Source of the DNA: an uncultured Campylobacter sp.
GTDB lineage: Bacteria; Campylobacterota; Campylobacteria; Campylobacterales; Campylobacteraceae
Assembly (NCBI RefSeq): GCF_937973075.1
Contig: NZ_CALBWL010000067.1
Coordinates: forward strand, 1-64,000
Length of the DNA stretch: 64,000 nt
Direction of reading: 5' to 3'
Notes under the pieces: model-generated
Seen by the model: the letters and a program-made list of their open reading frames with translations, nothing else
Databases searched by the model: none
Told to the model about the DNA's origin: nothing
Part shown: piece by piece, positions 52,321 through 62,300 of the stretch
How the letters are laid out: every line of letters begins with the position of its first letter
Position numbering within the stretch: position 1 is the first letter of the stretch
Program-made: the position numbers and the translations under genes

Positions 52321-52334
52321 GGCGCGGTCGCGCC
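52321..52334 (+). promoter_or_regulatory. Bacterial SECIS-like hairpin
   Basis: Stem GGCGC / GCGCC with loop GGTC, 12 bases downstream of the TGA at 52306-52308. SelB of E. coli recognises a GGUC loop at this distance from UGA. The short stem has perfect pairing; the C-rich flank may lengthen it in RNA. Confidence 0.7.
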
Positions 52335-52734
52335 GTACAAATCGCCGACCCGCGACGCTTTGCCGTCATATCACGGAATTTCGCCGTGGATTTGAAATTT
52401 TAAATTTGATAGGGTGCGGGCGCGCGAGTCATGAAATTTAGCCCGCTGCTAGGGATAAAATTTCGCGCGTACCTCTTTGAGATTGCGCTTTAAATTTGCT
52501 CGCACTTAGGGCGTTAAGATTTATCCTTGCCGTCGCGCCGTACTTATCGCTAGCCGCGACGCTTTGCAACGGTCTCGCCTGCATGTCGTAGAATTTTTAA
52601 ACGGGTATTTCTGTGTCTTGGTAGAATTCTATATAAAATTTTTGCAAAATTTTTAACAAACCTGCCTTAATTAAAGGCGTGAAATCACTGCTGTAAATTT
52701 TAAATCAGGAATATGGACGTGCTTGGACCATGGC
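52335..52734. other. 400-base gap after the selenoprotein gene
   Basis: No gene is seen. It has the inverted repeat CACGG-AATTTCG-CCGTG (about 52372-52388) and two copies of CGCGACGCTTTGC (52350 and 52556), and ends at the tail of the frameshifted propeller gene on the minus strand. Confidence 0.4.
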
Positions 52735-53986
52735 TTAGATCTCATAGCAGATTAAAATTTGCTCCGCATCCTCGTCGTAAGCGTTATCTACCAGTACTCG
52801 ACATGTGCGGGTATGCGGCTGCGTATGCTCATCTTTTTCGACGCCGCCTTTGGGCGCTAAATTTTGCTCGGCAAATGCGCCCTTCTGCTTCGCTTCGTAT
52901 TTTGTGCTCGCAGCCCGGCAAGAAGCAGCCGTAACGACGCCTAAAATTCTCGCGCCCTTTTTTAAATTTATGCGCCAACACGGACTTTGCCGCGAGGTAT
53001 TGGACCTGCTCGCCGAGTTTAAATTTAAAGGGCTCGTCGCACTCAAATTTATCCATCGCTTCGCATCTGGATTTGCTCGTCTCGTTCCGTGTAAATTTAT
53101 CCGAGCCGCTGCAATTAAATTCGTCCGCTTCGTCACATCTAAATTCCTCGGTTTTATCGTGCGCAAATTTGCCCGAGCCGTCGTGCTCGCCGTTCTCGAA
53201 GCCGCCCGCATCGCTACGCAGATCAAGAATCCTCAGCTCATTCGGCTCGTTTATAAAGTGCCCGTGCCAGCCGTCCGGTCCATCCGCCGCAAGCTCGAAT
53301 CTATCGAAATCAAAGTCCAGCTTCACGCGGAATTTAACGTTAAAATTTGCGTCCGTAAAAACAAGCTCGTTAGCACCCTCTATTTCGCCGTTTTTGTCTG
53401 CTTTGCCCAAGCGAATGCAATATCCGCCGCTCGCGCGCTGCACCTGCGTCATAGGGCAAGCTTTAGCGATGATTTTAAGCTCGCAACCGCTCAAATTTAA
53501 GCGGTAAATTTGACCCGAGCGCGTAAAAATCAAGAAATTTAGCTCATCCTGCTTAAAAATCGCCGCACAACCCTTTAATCGCTTTCGCGTGCCCGTCTGC
53601 GTCTTAAAATCGTAGATAAAAAGCGTGTCGTCGGTCGCCGTAATAGCCTTTTTATCGCCGTCCTTGCTACTTAGCGCGATAAAGTTGCCGTATTTTAGCA
53701 CGCCCTTTTTCTGCTTTGAGATGAGCGCGAGATCTGCGGCGTTAATTTTATAAATCGTGTCAATAAAGCCCAAAACTACGAGCGTGCGGCCGTCATCGTC
53801 AAAGGTCGCGGCGCGGGTAAAATCGCGGAAAGGCGCGCAGGCTAACTGCTCGCCGCTTGCAAGCGAAAATTTTCTAAGCTTCATCTGCTTTTGCTCGTCG
53901 TTATCGCCTACGTAAAATGCGCGATCGCCCTTAATTAGGACGTTTTGCTGATATCGCGAAGCCTGTTTTGAAGCCTGCTTTGCCAT
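52735..53986 (-). pseudogene. Beta-propeller-like protein with octapeptide repeats and a frameshift
   Basis: From ATG 53986 the minus strand encodes WD40/propeller-like repeats (LRKFSLASGEQL, DDDGRTLVVLGF, ALSSKDGDKKAIT...), each about 40 residues, then from about residue 267 an acidic/basic octapeptide repeat. The repeats (unit like KFxCDExx) derive from seven 24-bp units at 53021-53188. The first frame ends at 52829 in an unlikely Arg-rich tail. A one-base change in the T6/C3 run at 52955-52963 would let the protein end as GARILGVVTAASC...QILICYEI at 52735, which looks more like real protein. Programmed -1 slippage cannot produce the required +1 shift. Propeller proteins act as scaffolds; I cannot name this one. 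Confidence 0.6.
53021..53188 (-). repeat. Seven degenerate 24-bp tandem repeats
   Basis: AAATTT or AAATTC words (one as GGATTT) recur exactly every 24 bases at 53021, 53045, 53069, 53093, 53117, 53141 and 53165. The spacers are similar in composition (CCGAGCC, CCTCGG, GCTCG) but not identical. The unit is in frame with the propeller gene and encodes eight residues, so copy number can change without frameshift. Confidence 0.85.
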
Positions 53987-54261
53987 AAAATTTTCATCGG
54001 TCGCTCCTTTTGTCTGCGCGCAAAGAACACAGCGCGATTTATCGCTTTAATTTGCGCTAGCGGTTTTTCAGTGCGCGTGCTAATACTTGAATTATTGCTT
54101 TTAAATTTACGTTATTTGCGCGGCGCTCGGTATTGATCAAATCGGCATTTCAGCCATGCTTTGCGGGCAAATTTATCCGCGCAGCGTTTTGATCGGACTA
54201 GAAAGAAATTTAACCGCGCGCTGTTTGAGCGAAACCGCAAAATTAGCCTCGCAAATTTAGA

Positions 54262-54462
54262 TCATTTTTTCGGTTTATTTTCTTTGATATAGTCCACGGC
54301 GATACGCTGGCAGGCGATTTTATCGTTCTTTTCGAGGCATAAAGTCTCCAGCTCCTCGCGGCTGAAATTTTTGTAATCTTTGATCGTCTTTTTGCCGCCG
54401 CCGCCCATCACGAAGTATATGAGAGCCGCTAAAATCGCCATCGCTGCGATTAATCTAAGCAT
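54262..54462 (-). CDS. Small membrane-anchored protein
   Basis: A 66-residue protein with one N-terminal membrane helix (about residues 3-19) and a charged tail carrying two cysteines (LETLCLEKNDKIACQRI) that could pair. Small proteins of this kind are common in Campylobacter, and I do not recognise the family. A ribosome binding site AGGAGG lies just before the ATG at 54462, so it is likely translated. It stands alone. Confidence 0.6.
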   Translation of the reverse strand: MLRLIAAMAILAALIYFVMGGGGKKTIKDYKNFSREELETLCLEKNDKIACQRIAVDYIKENKPKK

Positions 54463-54581
54463 AATTGCCTCCTAAATTTTATAAATTTTTGTACCGAGCG
54501 AGCTAATGTAGCGCGTATCTGTTTAAAATAAGCGGTCAAATTCTATGCCGCGCTGATTTTGCGGATAGCGCATTTTTAAAT

Positions 54582-55193
54582 TTAGAGCAATTGCGATTGC
54601 TTCGGAAAGTATCTATCTAGCGTCTGAACCACCTGCTTTAGCCATACCTTTCGCTCAGCTTCGTCGCTATCCGCGACCACTCTAAACATCAGCCGCTCAA
54701 AGGTTTTCACGCCGCAAAAATCAAAAATGCAGCTTTTCCAAATTCTTTCCAGCGGATCGCCGAATATCTTGTTTTCTCTGGCCTCGGGGGTGTTGGAGGT
54801 GTTGAAAACTACGGCGGCTTTAGCCTTTAAAAGTCCTATCGGAAGCCCGCCGCCGTTATCGCCCGGCGCAAAATCGTAGGCTACTCTCTGCCTTAGCACA
54901 CGGTCAATCCAGCCCTTGAGGATGGCGGGCGGCTCGCCCCACCAGTTCGGATGGACAATCACGATGCCGTGGGCGTTTGCTATGTCTTTTTGATGCGCCT
55001 TTAACAGCTCGTCGTCGCTTTCATCGCTCACGAGCTCAGCGCCGCTAAGGATCGGATTAAATTTCTCCTTATATAGATCATGAAATTTAACCTCGTAGCC
55101 GCTATTTTGCAGCTTTTCTACCGCTACGTTTGCAATAGCCGCATTTAGACTTCTTTCGTAAGGATGCGCTAAAATGATGCAGATTTGTTTCAT
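54582..55193 (-). CDS. NAD(P)H-dependent flavin oxidoreductase (flavodoxin-like fold)
   Basis: A 203-residue flavodoxin-like-fold oxidoreductase of the KefF/MdaB/NQO family. The flavin phosphate region LAHPYERSLNAAIAN lies at residues 8-22, and HPNWWGEPPAILKGWIDRVL is the typical dimer and active-site block near 81-100. Such enzymes reduce quinones or other acceptors by two electrons. The gene follows guaA by one base and is co-transcribed with it. No signal peptide is present, so it acts in the cytoplasm. Confidence 0.85.
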   Translation of the reverse strand: MKQICIILAHPYERSLNAAIANVAVEKLQNSGYEVKFHDLYKEKFNPILSGAELVSDESDDELLKAHQKDIANAHGIVIVHPNWWGEPPAILKGWIDRVLRQRVAYDFAPGDNGGGLPIGLLKAKAAVVFNTSNTPEARENKIFGDPLERIWKSCIFDFCGVKTFERLMFRVVADSDEAERKVWLKQVVQTLDRYFPKQSQLL

Positions 55194-55194
55194 C

Positions 55195-56730
55195 TTACTC
55201 CCACTCTATCGTTGCAGGCGGTTTGCTCGAGATGTCGTAAACTATGCGGTTAATGCCGTCTACTTCGTTTATGATGCGGCGTGAGATGTTTTCTAAAAGC
55301 TCGTACGGCAGGCGCGAAAAGCTAGCCGTCATTCCGTCACTAGCGTCCACTACGCGTATGCACACGGCGTTTTCGTAGGTGCGGTTATCGCCCATGACGC
55401 CTACTGAGTGCACGTTTAGCAGCACGCAAAACGCCTGCCACGTTTTGTTGTACCAGCCGCTTGATTTTAGCTCGTCGCGTAGGATCACGTCGGCTTTGCG
55501 CAGCAGCTCGAGACTCGGCGTATTTACCTCGCCCATTATGCGGATCGCAAGGCCCGGACCCGGGAACGGATGGCGGAAAACGACTTCGCGCGAAAGGCCT
55601 AGTTCGAGTCCCAGCTGGCGCACCTCGTCTTTAAAAATTTCGCGCAGAGGCTCGATCAGTTCAAATTTCATATCTTTAGGCAGTCCGCCTACGTTGTGAT
55701 GGCTTTTGATCGTCTTGCTTGAGCCTGCGACCGAGCTTTCGATGATATCGGTGTAGAGCGTGCCTTGGGCTAGAAATTTTACATTTTTGTATTTTGCCGC
55801 TTCTTTGCTGAAAACCTCAATGAAGGTCGCGCCGATGATTTTGCGTTTTTGCTCCGGATCGACCACCCCTTTTAGCCTACTTAAAAACAGCTCGCTAGCA
55901 TCGATCACGTCTAAGCTCACGCCGAGTTTGAGCCTGAACATCTCCTCCACCGCCTTGCGCTCGCCAGTGCGGAGTAGTCCGCTATCAACGAAAACCGCTA
56001 TCAGGCTCTGCGGCACCGCATGCGCCAAAAGCGCCGCTACGACCGAGCTATCCACGCCGCCACTTACCGCGCAAAGCACTTTGGCGCTGCCTACGCGCTC
56101 TTTTATTTTGATCATCTGCTCTTTGGCAAAGCTGCCCATATTCCAAGTGCTGGTTATTCCACAGATCTCTTTAGCAAAATTTTTTAAAATTCTATCGCCA
56201 AACTCGCTGTGGCAGACCTCGGGATGAAACTGCAGCGCATAAATTTTACGAATCTCGTCGCCAAATACGCACCACTCACTTTCATCCGAGCTTGCCATCA
56301 CCTCAAAGCCCTCCGGCAGGCTCTCGACCTTGTCCGAGTGGCTCATCCAAACGATCGAGTTATCCTCCACGCCGCCAAATAGCTTGCTAGCGCGAAGCAG
56401 CTTTAAAGAAGCCTTGCCATACTCTTTTTTACCCGCAGGCACGACGCTGGCGCCAAATTTATGCGCGATGAGCTGCATACCGTAGCAGATACCTAAAATT
56501 GGAATTCCAAGCTCAAAAATTCTATCGTCGCAAAAATACGCATCCTTGGCGTAAACGCTAGCGGGTCCGCCGCTTAAAATAATGCCTTTTGGGTTTTTTG
56601 CTTTTATCTTATCGATCGGTGCGTCGTATGCGATCAGCTCGGTGTAAACGCCTTGTTCGCGCAAGCGCCTAGCGATCAGCTGTGTGTATTGAGAGCCGAA
56701 GTCTAGCACTAAAATGTCTGCCGTTTGCAT
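55195..56730 (-). CDS. guaA: GMP synthase (glutamine-hydrolysing)
   Basis: GuaA aminates XMP to GMP. The 511-residue product has the glutamine amidotransferase domain (1-190) with the nucleophile cysteine in GICYGMQL, catalytic histidine and glutamate in LQFHPEVCHS, then the ATP pyrophosphatase domain with the P loop SGGVDSSVV, and the C-terminal dimerisation domain ending KPPATIEWE. Length is normal. An NAD(P)H oxidoreductase gene follows after one base. Confidence 0.98.
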   Translation of the reverse strand: MQTADILVLDFGSQYTQLIARRLREQGVYTELIAYDAPIDKIKAKNPKGIILSGGPASVYAKDAYFCDDRIFELGIPILGICYGMQLIAHKFGASVVPAGKKEYGKASLKLLRASKLFGGVEDNSIVWMSHSDKVESLPEGFEVMASSDESEWCVFGDEIRKIYALQFHPEVCHSEFGDRILKNFAKEICGITSTWNMGSFAKEQMIKIKERVGSAKVLCAVSGGVDSSVVAALLAHAVPQSLIAVFVDSGLLRTGERKAVEEMFRLKLGVSLDVIDASELFLSRLKGVVDPEQKRKIIGATFIEVFSKEAAKYKNVKFLAQGTLYTDIIESSVAGSSKTIKSHHNVGGLPKDMKFELIEPLREIFKDEVRQLGLELGLSREVVFRHPFPGPGLAIRIMGEVNTPSLELLRKADVILRDELKSSGWYNKTWQAFCVLLNVHSVGVMGDNRTYENAVCIRVVDASDGMTASFSRLPYELLENISRRIINEVDGINRIVYDISSKPPATIEWE

Positions 56731-56784
56731 GAAATTCCTTTGTAAAAATTTTTAAAAGTATAACAAAGCAAAGCTAAAAGTAGG

Positions 56785-56985
56785 CTATTTATCGCGTAAA
56801 ATTCTAACGCTGCCTTTCGTGTCGTTTGTATTGTTGCCATCCGCGGCGGATGCCTTTGCGTTCGCGGTTTGCTCATCCGCATCCGAGTAAAAAGGCGGTG
56901 CTTTATATCCGCAGCCGCTAAGCAAAACTAAGATAAAAAATGCTAAAATCCGTCTATGGAAAATGCAAGAGAAATAATCGCTCAT
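56785..56985 (-). CDS. LptM-like small lipoprotein
   Basis: A 66-residue lipoprotein with lipobox LLSGC (Cys25) followed by GYKAPPFYSD, a start very like the LptM (YifL) motif CGLKGPLYFP, so it may help LptD maturation at the outer membrane. The C-terminal 35 residues are Asn/Asp/Ala-rich and disordered. Its ATG at 56985 lies 29 bases inside the divergent gene that starts at 56956, an unusual head-to-head overlap; a downstream non-ATG start is possible. Family assignment is tentative. Confidence 0.6.
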   Translation of the reverse strand: MSDYFSCIFHRRILAFFILVLLSGCGYKAPPFYSDADEQTANAKASAADGNNTNDTKGSVRILRDK

Positions 56986-57423
56986 ATCAGAAAAGATCCT
57001 TTATATGCCAAGATGCGAGAAAGAGGCGAGTTTTTAGCGATTTTGCCGCTTAGTTGGCAAAGGCTGATCGCTTTCATCTACGTCAAAGATGGCATTTTGA
57101 TGATAGCCGCGAAGCACCCGGCTGGGCTTTGCGAACTAAAACGCGATAGTAATATAAATTTAATAAAAGACGTATTAAAGCGCTTCGTAGCCGCTAGAGA
57201 GACGGCGGAGCTTTGCAGCGTGCGCGATATAAAATTTTTCGTCGCAGATAGAGTAATGAGCAGAAGAAGGGCGCAAATTTATAAAGCTCATTTGCGCCGG
57301 GATGGCGAAGCTTTATCTTTGGAGCGCGCAAAGGGGGAGTTTAAAAACAAAATCCAAGATCCGCAAATTTATAAAATTTTTGAAGAGATAAGAGGGCTGA
57401 TCCTTGCTAATAGAGGAGATTAA
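56956..57423 (+). CDS. DUF721/DciA-like protein
   Basis: A 155-residue protein whose central part, LIAFIYVKDGILMIAAKHPA followed by a cysteine-containing helix and INLIKDVLKRFVAAR, resembles the DUF721 family that includes DciA, a helicase-loading factor in bacteria without DnaC. Campylobacterota carry a diverged version, and this matches it loosely. The second half is Lys/Arg-rich with DIKFFVADRVMSRRRA. No clear ribosome binding site precedes the ATG at 56956 (the -10 candidate TAAAAT at 56942 would give a leaderless transcript). It overlaps uvrC by 20 bases. The assignment is moderate. Confidence 0.6.
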   Translation: MENAREIIAHIRKDPLYAKMRERGEFLAILPLSWQRLIAFIYVKDGILMIAAKHPAGLCELKRDSNINLIKDVLKRFVAARETAELCSVRDIKFFVADRVMSRRRAQIYKAHLRRDGEALSLERAKGEFKNKIQDPQIYKIFEEIRGLILANRGD

Positions 57424-59206
57424 GAGCCTGCCTGCTAGCCCCGGCGTGTATCAGTACTTCGATGCCGCGGGCAAACTACTATACGTCGGCAAGGCAAAAA
57501 TTTTAAAAAATCGCGTCAAAAGCTACTTTTCTTTCACACCCGCTCTCGCGCCGAGCCCGCGCTTAAGCGCGCGCATCGCCAAGATGATAAGCGAGGCTGT
57601 GCATTTAGAATACATCGTAACTCCTAGCGAGAGCGACGCGCTGATACTAGAAAACTCTTTCATCAAGCAGCTTAAGCCAAAATACAACATCCTACTGCGC
57701 GACGATAAGACCTATCCATATATCTACGTAAATTTAGACGACGATTTCCCGCGCTTTGAGATCACGCGAAAGATCATAAAGGGCAGAAACATCAGATACT
57801 TCGGCCCCTATTTTCACGGCGCGAAGGAAATTTTACAGACGCTTTACATGCAGTTTCCGCTCGTACAGAAGAAAAATTGCGTCAAAGGCAAAAAGGCCTG
57901 TTTGTTCCACCAGATCGGGCGCTGCGCCGCTCCGTGCGAGGATAAAATTTCAAAGCAAGATTACGCACGTATCGTACAGAGCGCGCTTGCGGCTCTGAAA
58001 AATCCGCAAAAGATGATGCCGCAGCTTCAGGATCGGATGGCACGGCTCGCGCAGAGCGAAAATTTCGAAGAAGCCGCGCAGATCCGCGATACGATCGAAA
58101 TTTTAAAGCAGATGAACATAAAGGTTGAGGTCGATCTGGCAAAGCTCGATGATTTCGAGGTCTTTGCGATTGCCGCACGCGACGGGCTCGTCTGCGCCGT
58201 GCATTTTAGCATACGCGAGGGTAAAATTTCAGCCTCAAGCTCGCATATAATCAACTGCAAAGCCCCGAGCGCCGATGATATCGCAAACGCCTACAAGCAG
58301 ATGATCTTAAGCGCCTTCCCGGCCGCGGCTCCCGTGGCGTGCGCTAAAATTTACGTTTACGACGAGTTTGACGATACGGATCTGGTATGCGAAATTTTAT
58401 CCAAGCGGCACGAAAGAGCCTTTAAAATTTACGCACCGAAAATCGGCGAAAAGCGTAAAATTTGCGAGATCGCATACCAAAACTGCGAGATCAATATCAA
58501 AAAGCATCTAAAAACGCACGATTATGCATTTTTGCAGGAGCTGAAGGATTATTTTGATCTTACGAATTTGCCCGTAAATATCGAAGTTTTCGACAATTCG
58601 CATATGTTCGGCGCCGCAGCCGTGGGGGCTATGATAAGCTTTCAAGACGGCGAGTTTAACAAGCAAAACTACCGCCACAAACACCTTAGATCAAATAACG
58701 ACTACGATCAGATGCGCGAGTATCTAACTAGCCGCGCGCTTAAATTTGACGAGCTTGCAGCGCCCGATCTGTGGCTCATCGACGGCGGAACGGCTCTGCT
58801 AAACTTAGCGGAGGAAATAATCTGTAGCGTCGGAGCAAACGTCGATATAATCGCCATTTCTAAAGAAAAGATCGACGCTAAAGCTCACCGTGCAAAGGGA
58901 GCTGCGAAAGATAAAATTTGCACGAAGGGCGGGATTTTTTCGCTGCCAACGGATGATAAAAAGTTGCAGTTTTTTCAGCGCCTACGCGATGAGGCGCACC
59001 GCTTTGCGATCTCGTTTCACCAAAAGAGCAAACGCAAACTCGATCTGCAAAGCTCAAAGCTGCTAAGCTTGGGCGTTAGCAAGGGTAGCCTGAAGAAGCT
59101 TTTGGACTTTTACGGCGATTTTGAGAGCATTTATGCGGCGAGCTTTGATGAGATCAGATCGCTTACGAATATCCAAACCGCCGAAAAAATTTTAAACAAT
59201 CATTAA
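57404..59206 (+). CDS. uvrC: Excinuclease ABC subunit C
   Basis: UvrC makes both incisions in nucleotide excision repair. The 600-residue product has the GIY-YIG nuclease domain at the N-terminus (SPGVYQYFDAAGKLLYVGKAK), a cysteine-rich region (CLFHQIGRCAAPCEDKI), the UVR motif near residue 205-230 (LAQSENFEEAAQIRDTIEIL), the RNase H-like endonuclease domain with EVFDNSH and DLWLIDGGT, and a shortened HhH region at the end (LGVSKGSLKKLLDFYGDF). It starts at TTG 57404 within the preceding gene. All nuclease residues are present. Confidence 0.95.
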   Translation: MLIEEIKSLPASPGVYQYFDAAGKLLYVGKAKILKNRVKSYFSFTPALAPSPRLSARIAKMISEAVHLEYIVTPSESDALILENSFIKQLKPKYNILLRDDKTYPYIYVNLDDDFPRFEITRKIIKGRNIRYFGPYFHGAKEILQTLYMQFPLVQKKNCVKGKKACLFHQIGRCAAPCEDKISKQDYARIVQSALAALKNPQKMMPQLQDRMARLAQSENFEEAAQIRDTIEILKQMNIKVEVDLAKLDDFEVFAIAARDGLVCAVHFSIREGKISASSSHIINCKAPSADDIANAYKQMILSAFPAAAPVACAKIYVYDEFDDTDLVCEILSKRHERAFKIYAPKIGEKRKICEIAYQNCEINIKKHLKTHDYAFLQELKDYFDLTNLPVNIEVFDNSHMFGAAAVGAMISFQDGEFNKQNYRHKHLRSNNDYDQMREYLTSRALKFDELAAPDLWLIDGGTALLNLAEEIICSVGANVDIIAISKEKIDAKAHRAKGAAKDKICTKGGIFSLPTDDKKLQFFQRLRDEAHRFAISFHQKSKRKLDLQSSKLLSLGVSKGSLKKLLDFYGDFESIYAASFDEIRSLTNIQTAEKILNNH

Positions 59207-59371
59207 CGAAAACCTAACGCAAAAAGCTATATTTAAAGATTTGTTTAGTAAAATCACCCATTAACTTTGCAGGACGGCTAAATCGTCTCCGCCTAGCGTG
59301 ACGGAAGCGACTTCGTTTCTCCGGTTGAATAAAATTTAACGTCGCGTAAGCTGCGCTTTGAAGGATTTTGT
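59207..59371 (+). promoter_or_regulatory. Leader of the hybrid kinase gene
   Basis: 165 bases with potential hairpins GACGGCTAAATCGTC (59274-59288) and GAAGCGACTTC (59303-59313). A possible -10 box TAAAAT is near 59249. No known riboswitch is recognised. The ribosome binding site is AAGGAT just before the ATG at 59372. Confidence 0.3.
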
Positions 59372-62300
59372 ATGAATTTAAATACTACAAGTGCTTTGAG
59401 ACTTGTTAGCGGTATCCCGTTACTTTTGATTTTCGCGTTTGCATCATATTTCTTGTTTATCTCTTTGCAGGATTACGCCAGGGTGGGAATTTTGCAGCAG
59501 CAAATTGCTAAAAATAGTAATCTCGCGGCGTTGGTAGAGCAGGTAGATAAAGAGCGCGGTATCACTTCGGCGTTTTTGGGTAGTGAGGGAAATCCCGGTA
59601 TGGGAACCCTTTTATCGGGTCAACGCAAAAAAACCGACGACGCGCTTGCAAAGTACAAAGAAAGCAAAAATATCAGCGAAAATGTCGTAAAAAAGACTAT
59701 TTTTGATATTTTCGCTTACGGCACCGGTAATGACGAGCTTTTGGCTGCCGAGACCGATATAGACGGTTTATTAGATAAACTTCCGCAGGTAAGAAGGGAT
59801 GTCGATGCTCAAAGCAAAAGCTTCGGTGAGCTTTTCAGCTCATATTTTCAAAAATTCGATGATGATGTAAAAACAATCCAACGAGTGCTAAGAGAGGGTC
59901 TTGTAAGCTCAAATATTACCGTTTGGACGGTTTCGTTGCTTAATACTTATGAGGCGATGGATGCCACCGCATCGGAGCGTGACTATATTATCGAATACAT
60001 CATCGGTAGCAAGGCGATGAATCAGGCGCAGCTAAGGACTTGGGCTAGCTTCAACTTATCTAGTTCGCTTCCTAATTACTACTTCTTGCCGGAATCGGAT
60101 GCTAGAGCCGCGATTTTAAAAATTCTAGACGGAGAGGAATTTCAAAACGCATTAAGAGAGACTGCTAAAATTTCAGCCACATTGCAGCAAGAAGCGGATG
60201 AGGGACACTATAGCGTACCTTTTCAAGAGTGGTTTGCTTCTACTACACTTAAATATAAAAAGTTAAGCGAAATTTCTGAAAAGATCAATGCTGAGCTTGC
60301 GACGCATGCCGATACTTACCTAGCGCAAAGGCTAAGAAACCTATTTATCGCTCTTGGTATATGGGTTTTAGCGGCTATTTTGGTCGTTTTTGCCTTGGGT
60401 ATTACTAGGCGTTTAAGACAGAACGTTACCGATCTCGGCAACGTGCTTAGCCGAATCGGCGATTTGACGAATCAGCACGAGCATATCGACGTTAGGACTA
60501 GTGAGGGTGTTAACAAGGCGTATTCGCTTATCGAGGATGCGCTTGATCTGATTGCGTATCAAAAGGGCGCTGCGGAGGATGCCAACAAGGCAAAATCGAT
60601 CTTTTTGGCCAATATGTCGCACGAGATCAGGACGCCGCTTAACGGCATCATCGGCTTTACGGAGCTTCTTAAAAATACCGATTTGGATGAGGAGAAGCGC
60701 GATTACGTTGATACCATCGAAAAATCGTCCGAAAATCTTCTAACGATCATTAATAACATTTTGGATGTATCCAAGATCGAGAGCAATAAGGTCGAGCTTG
60801 AGGATATCTTATTTAATCCTATCCAAGATTTCGAAAGCGCGGTTGAAATTTACGTCGCAAAGGCCGCCGAAAAGAATATCGACATCTTGCTCTACATCGA
60901 TCCTACACTAGTGCATCATCTATACGGCGATATTACGAAGATCAAAGAGGTTCTTATCAACCTCATGTCAAATGCGGTCAAATTTACGCCTGAGCACGGC
61001 ACTATCGTAGTTGAAATTTTAAGAGAGCCTAGCAAAGCTCCTGGAGAGGCGATCGTAACGTTTAGCGTAGAAGATACCGGCATTGGAATTTCTGAAGATA
61101 AGCTCGCAAATGTATTTAACGCCTTCTCTCAGGCCGACTCTACGATCACACGCAAATACGGCGGAACAGGTCTTGGACTTACGATTTCGTCGAAATACGT
61201 AGCGATGATGGGCGGTAAGCTTCAGGTTAAATCTACCGTAGGAAAGGGTACTAGATTTTACTTCACCCTTGCTTTTAAAGAGACACAAAAAACTGATGCG
61301 GACGCAGTATTTGAAAGTATCAAAGGACTAAATTTTGCGCTTTTAGCCGATAGCGCCGATACGATGTATAATGATATCGTTAAAAACTACATCAGCAAGC
61401 TAGGTGGTAAAATTTCGATATTTAATACGAACGCGCAGTTCCGCTCAGCGCAAAATAATAACAAATATGATGCTCTTATCACTAGATTTAAGAATTACGG
61501 CGAGGTTAGCGATATATTGAGTATGCCTACGATCTTAACTCTTAAGCCAAAAGAGCTTCAAAGTATTAGCATTTCAAATTCTAAAATTTTTACCCTCACA
61601 GAGCCTTTTAACTTAACTAAATTCGTTAAGACGCTAGATAAAATTTCAAAATCCGGAATTGCTCTAAGCAGATCGGATTTTGCTCCACAGACGCATGAGA
61701 TTAAGCTGGATGCTGAGGTGGAAAAGCCTATCGTCGCTGATGAAATGATTATGGAAGAACCGGTAGTAAAAGAAAGACCTATCATCAATAAGCTCGATGA
61801 ATTACGACATGCTACTACTTCGTCGGCAGACGAGCTACGCGCTATCTTGCAAAGCAGAAGGCGTACGCATGATGCCGAGGCTCATTCTGCGCATAAAGAG
61901 GAGGCTGTTAGTAAGCCTAGTATTGCTCAAGAGCTCAAAAAAGAAGCTCCTGAAGCAGAAGAACCGGTCATTAAGCCTATAGATATCGAGCCTATGAGTG
62001 ATATTAAGATTGAAAAGATAGAGCCTGAATCGCCAAAGATCGATATAGATATTCCTGAAATAGTAATCCCGCACGCAGAAAAGCCAAAAGTAGAGCCTTC
62101 AAGCACAAAGGATACCCAGACCGATATCGATGAGCCTATATCTTTGGAAATTCCTGATGATTTTGTAGGGCTCAAAACACATGCGGCGCAGACCCAGGCC
62201 CCTAAAGCCGAAACTCCTAGCATTGATCTTTCCGATATCGAAATAGAGCTTCCTAAGATTGAGAAAGAGGAAGAAGAAGTAAAGGCTGAGCCTGCAAAAA

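Noticed and set aside
52950..52966. Programmed -1 frameshift (A AAA AAG type) in the propeller gene
   Set aside because: The frame that continues the protein is +1 relative to the first, so -1 slippage would not reach it.
52805..53500. 231-residue plus-strand ORF
   Set aside because: It is antisense to the propeller gene, and its KF/FA repeats mirror the 24-bp tandem repeats.
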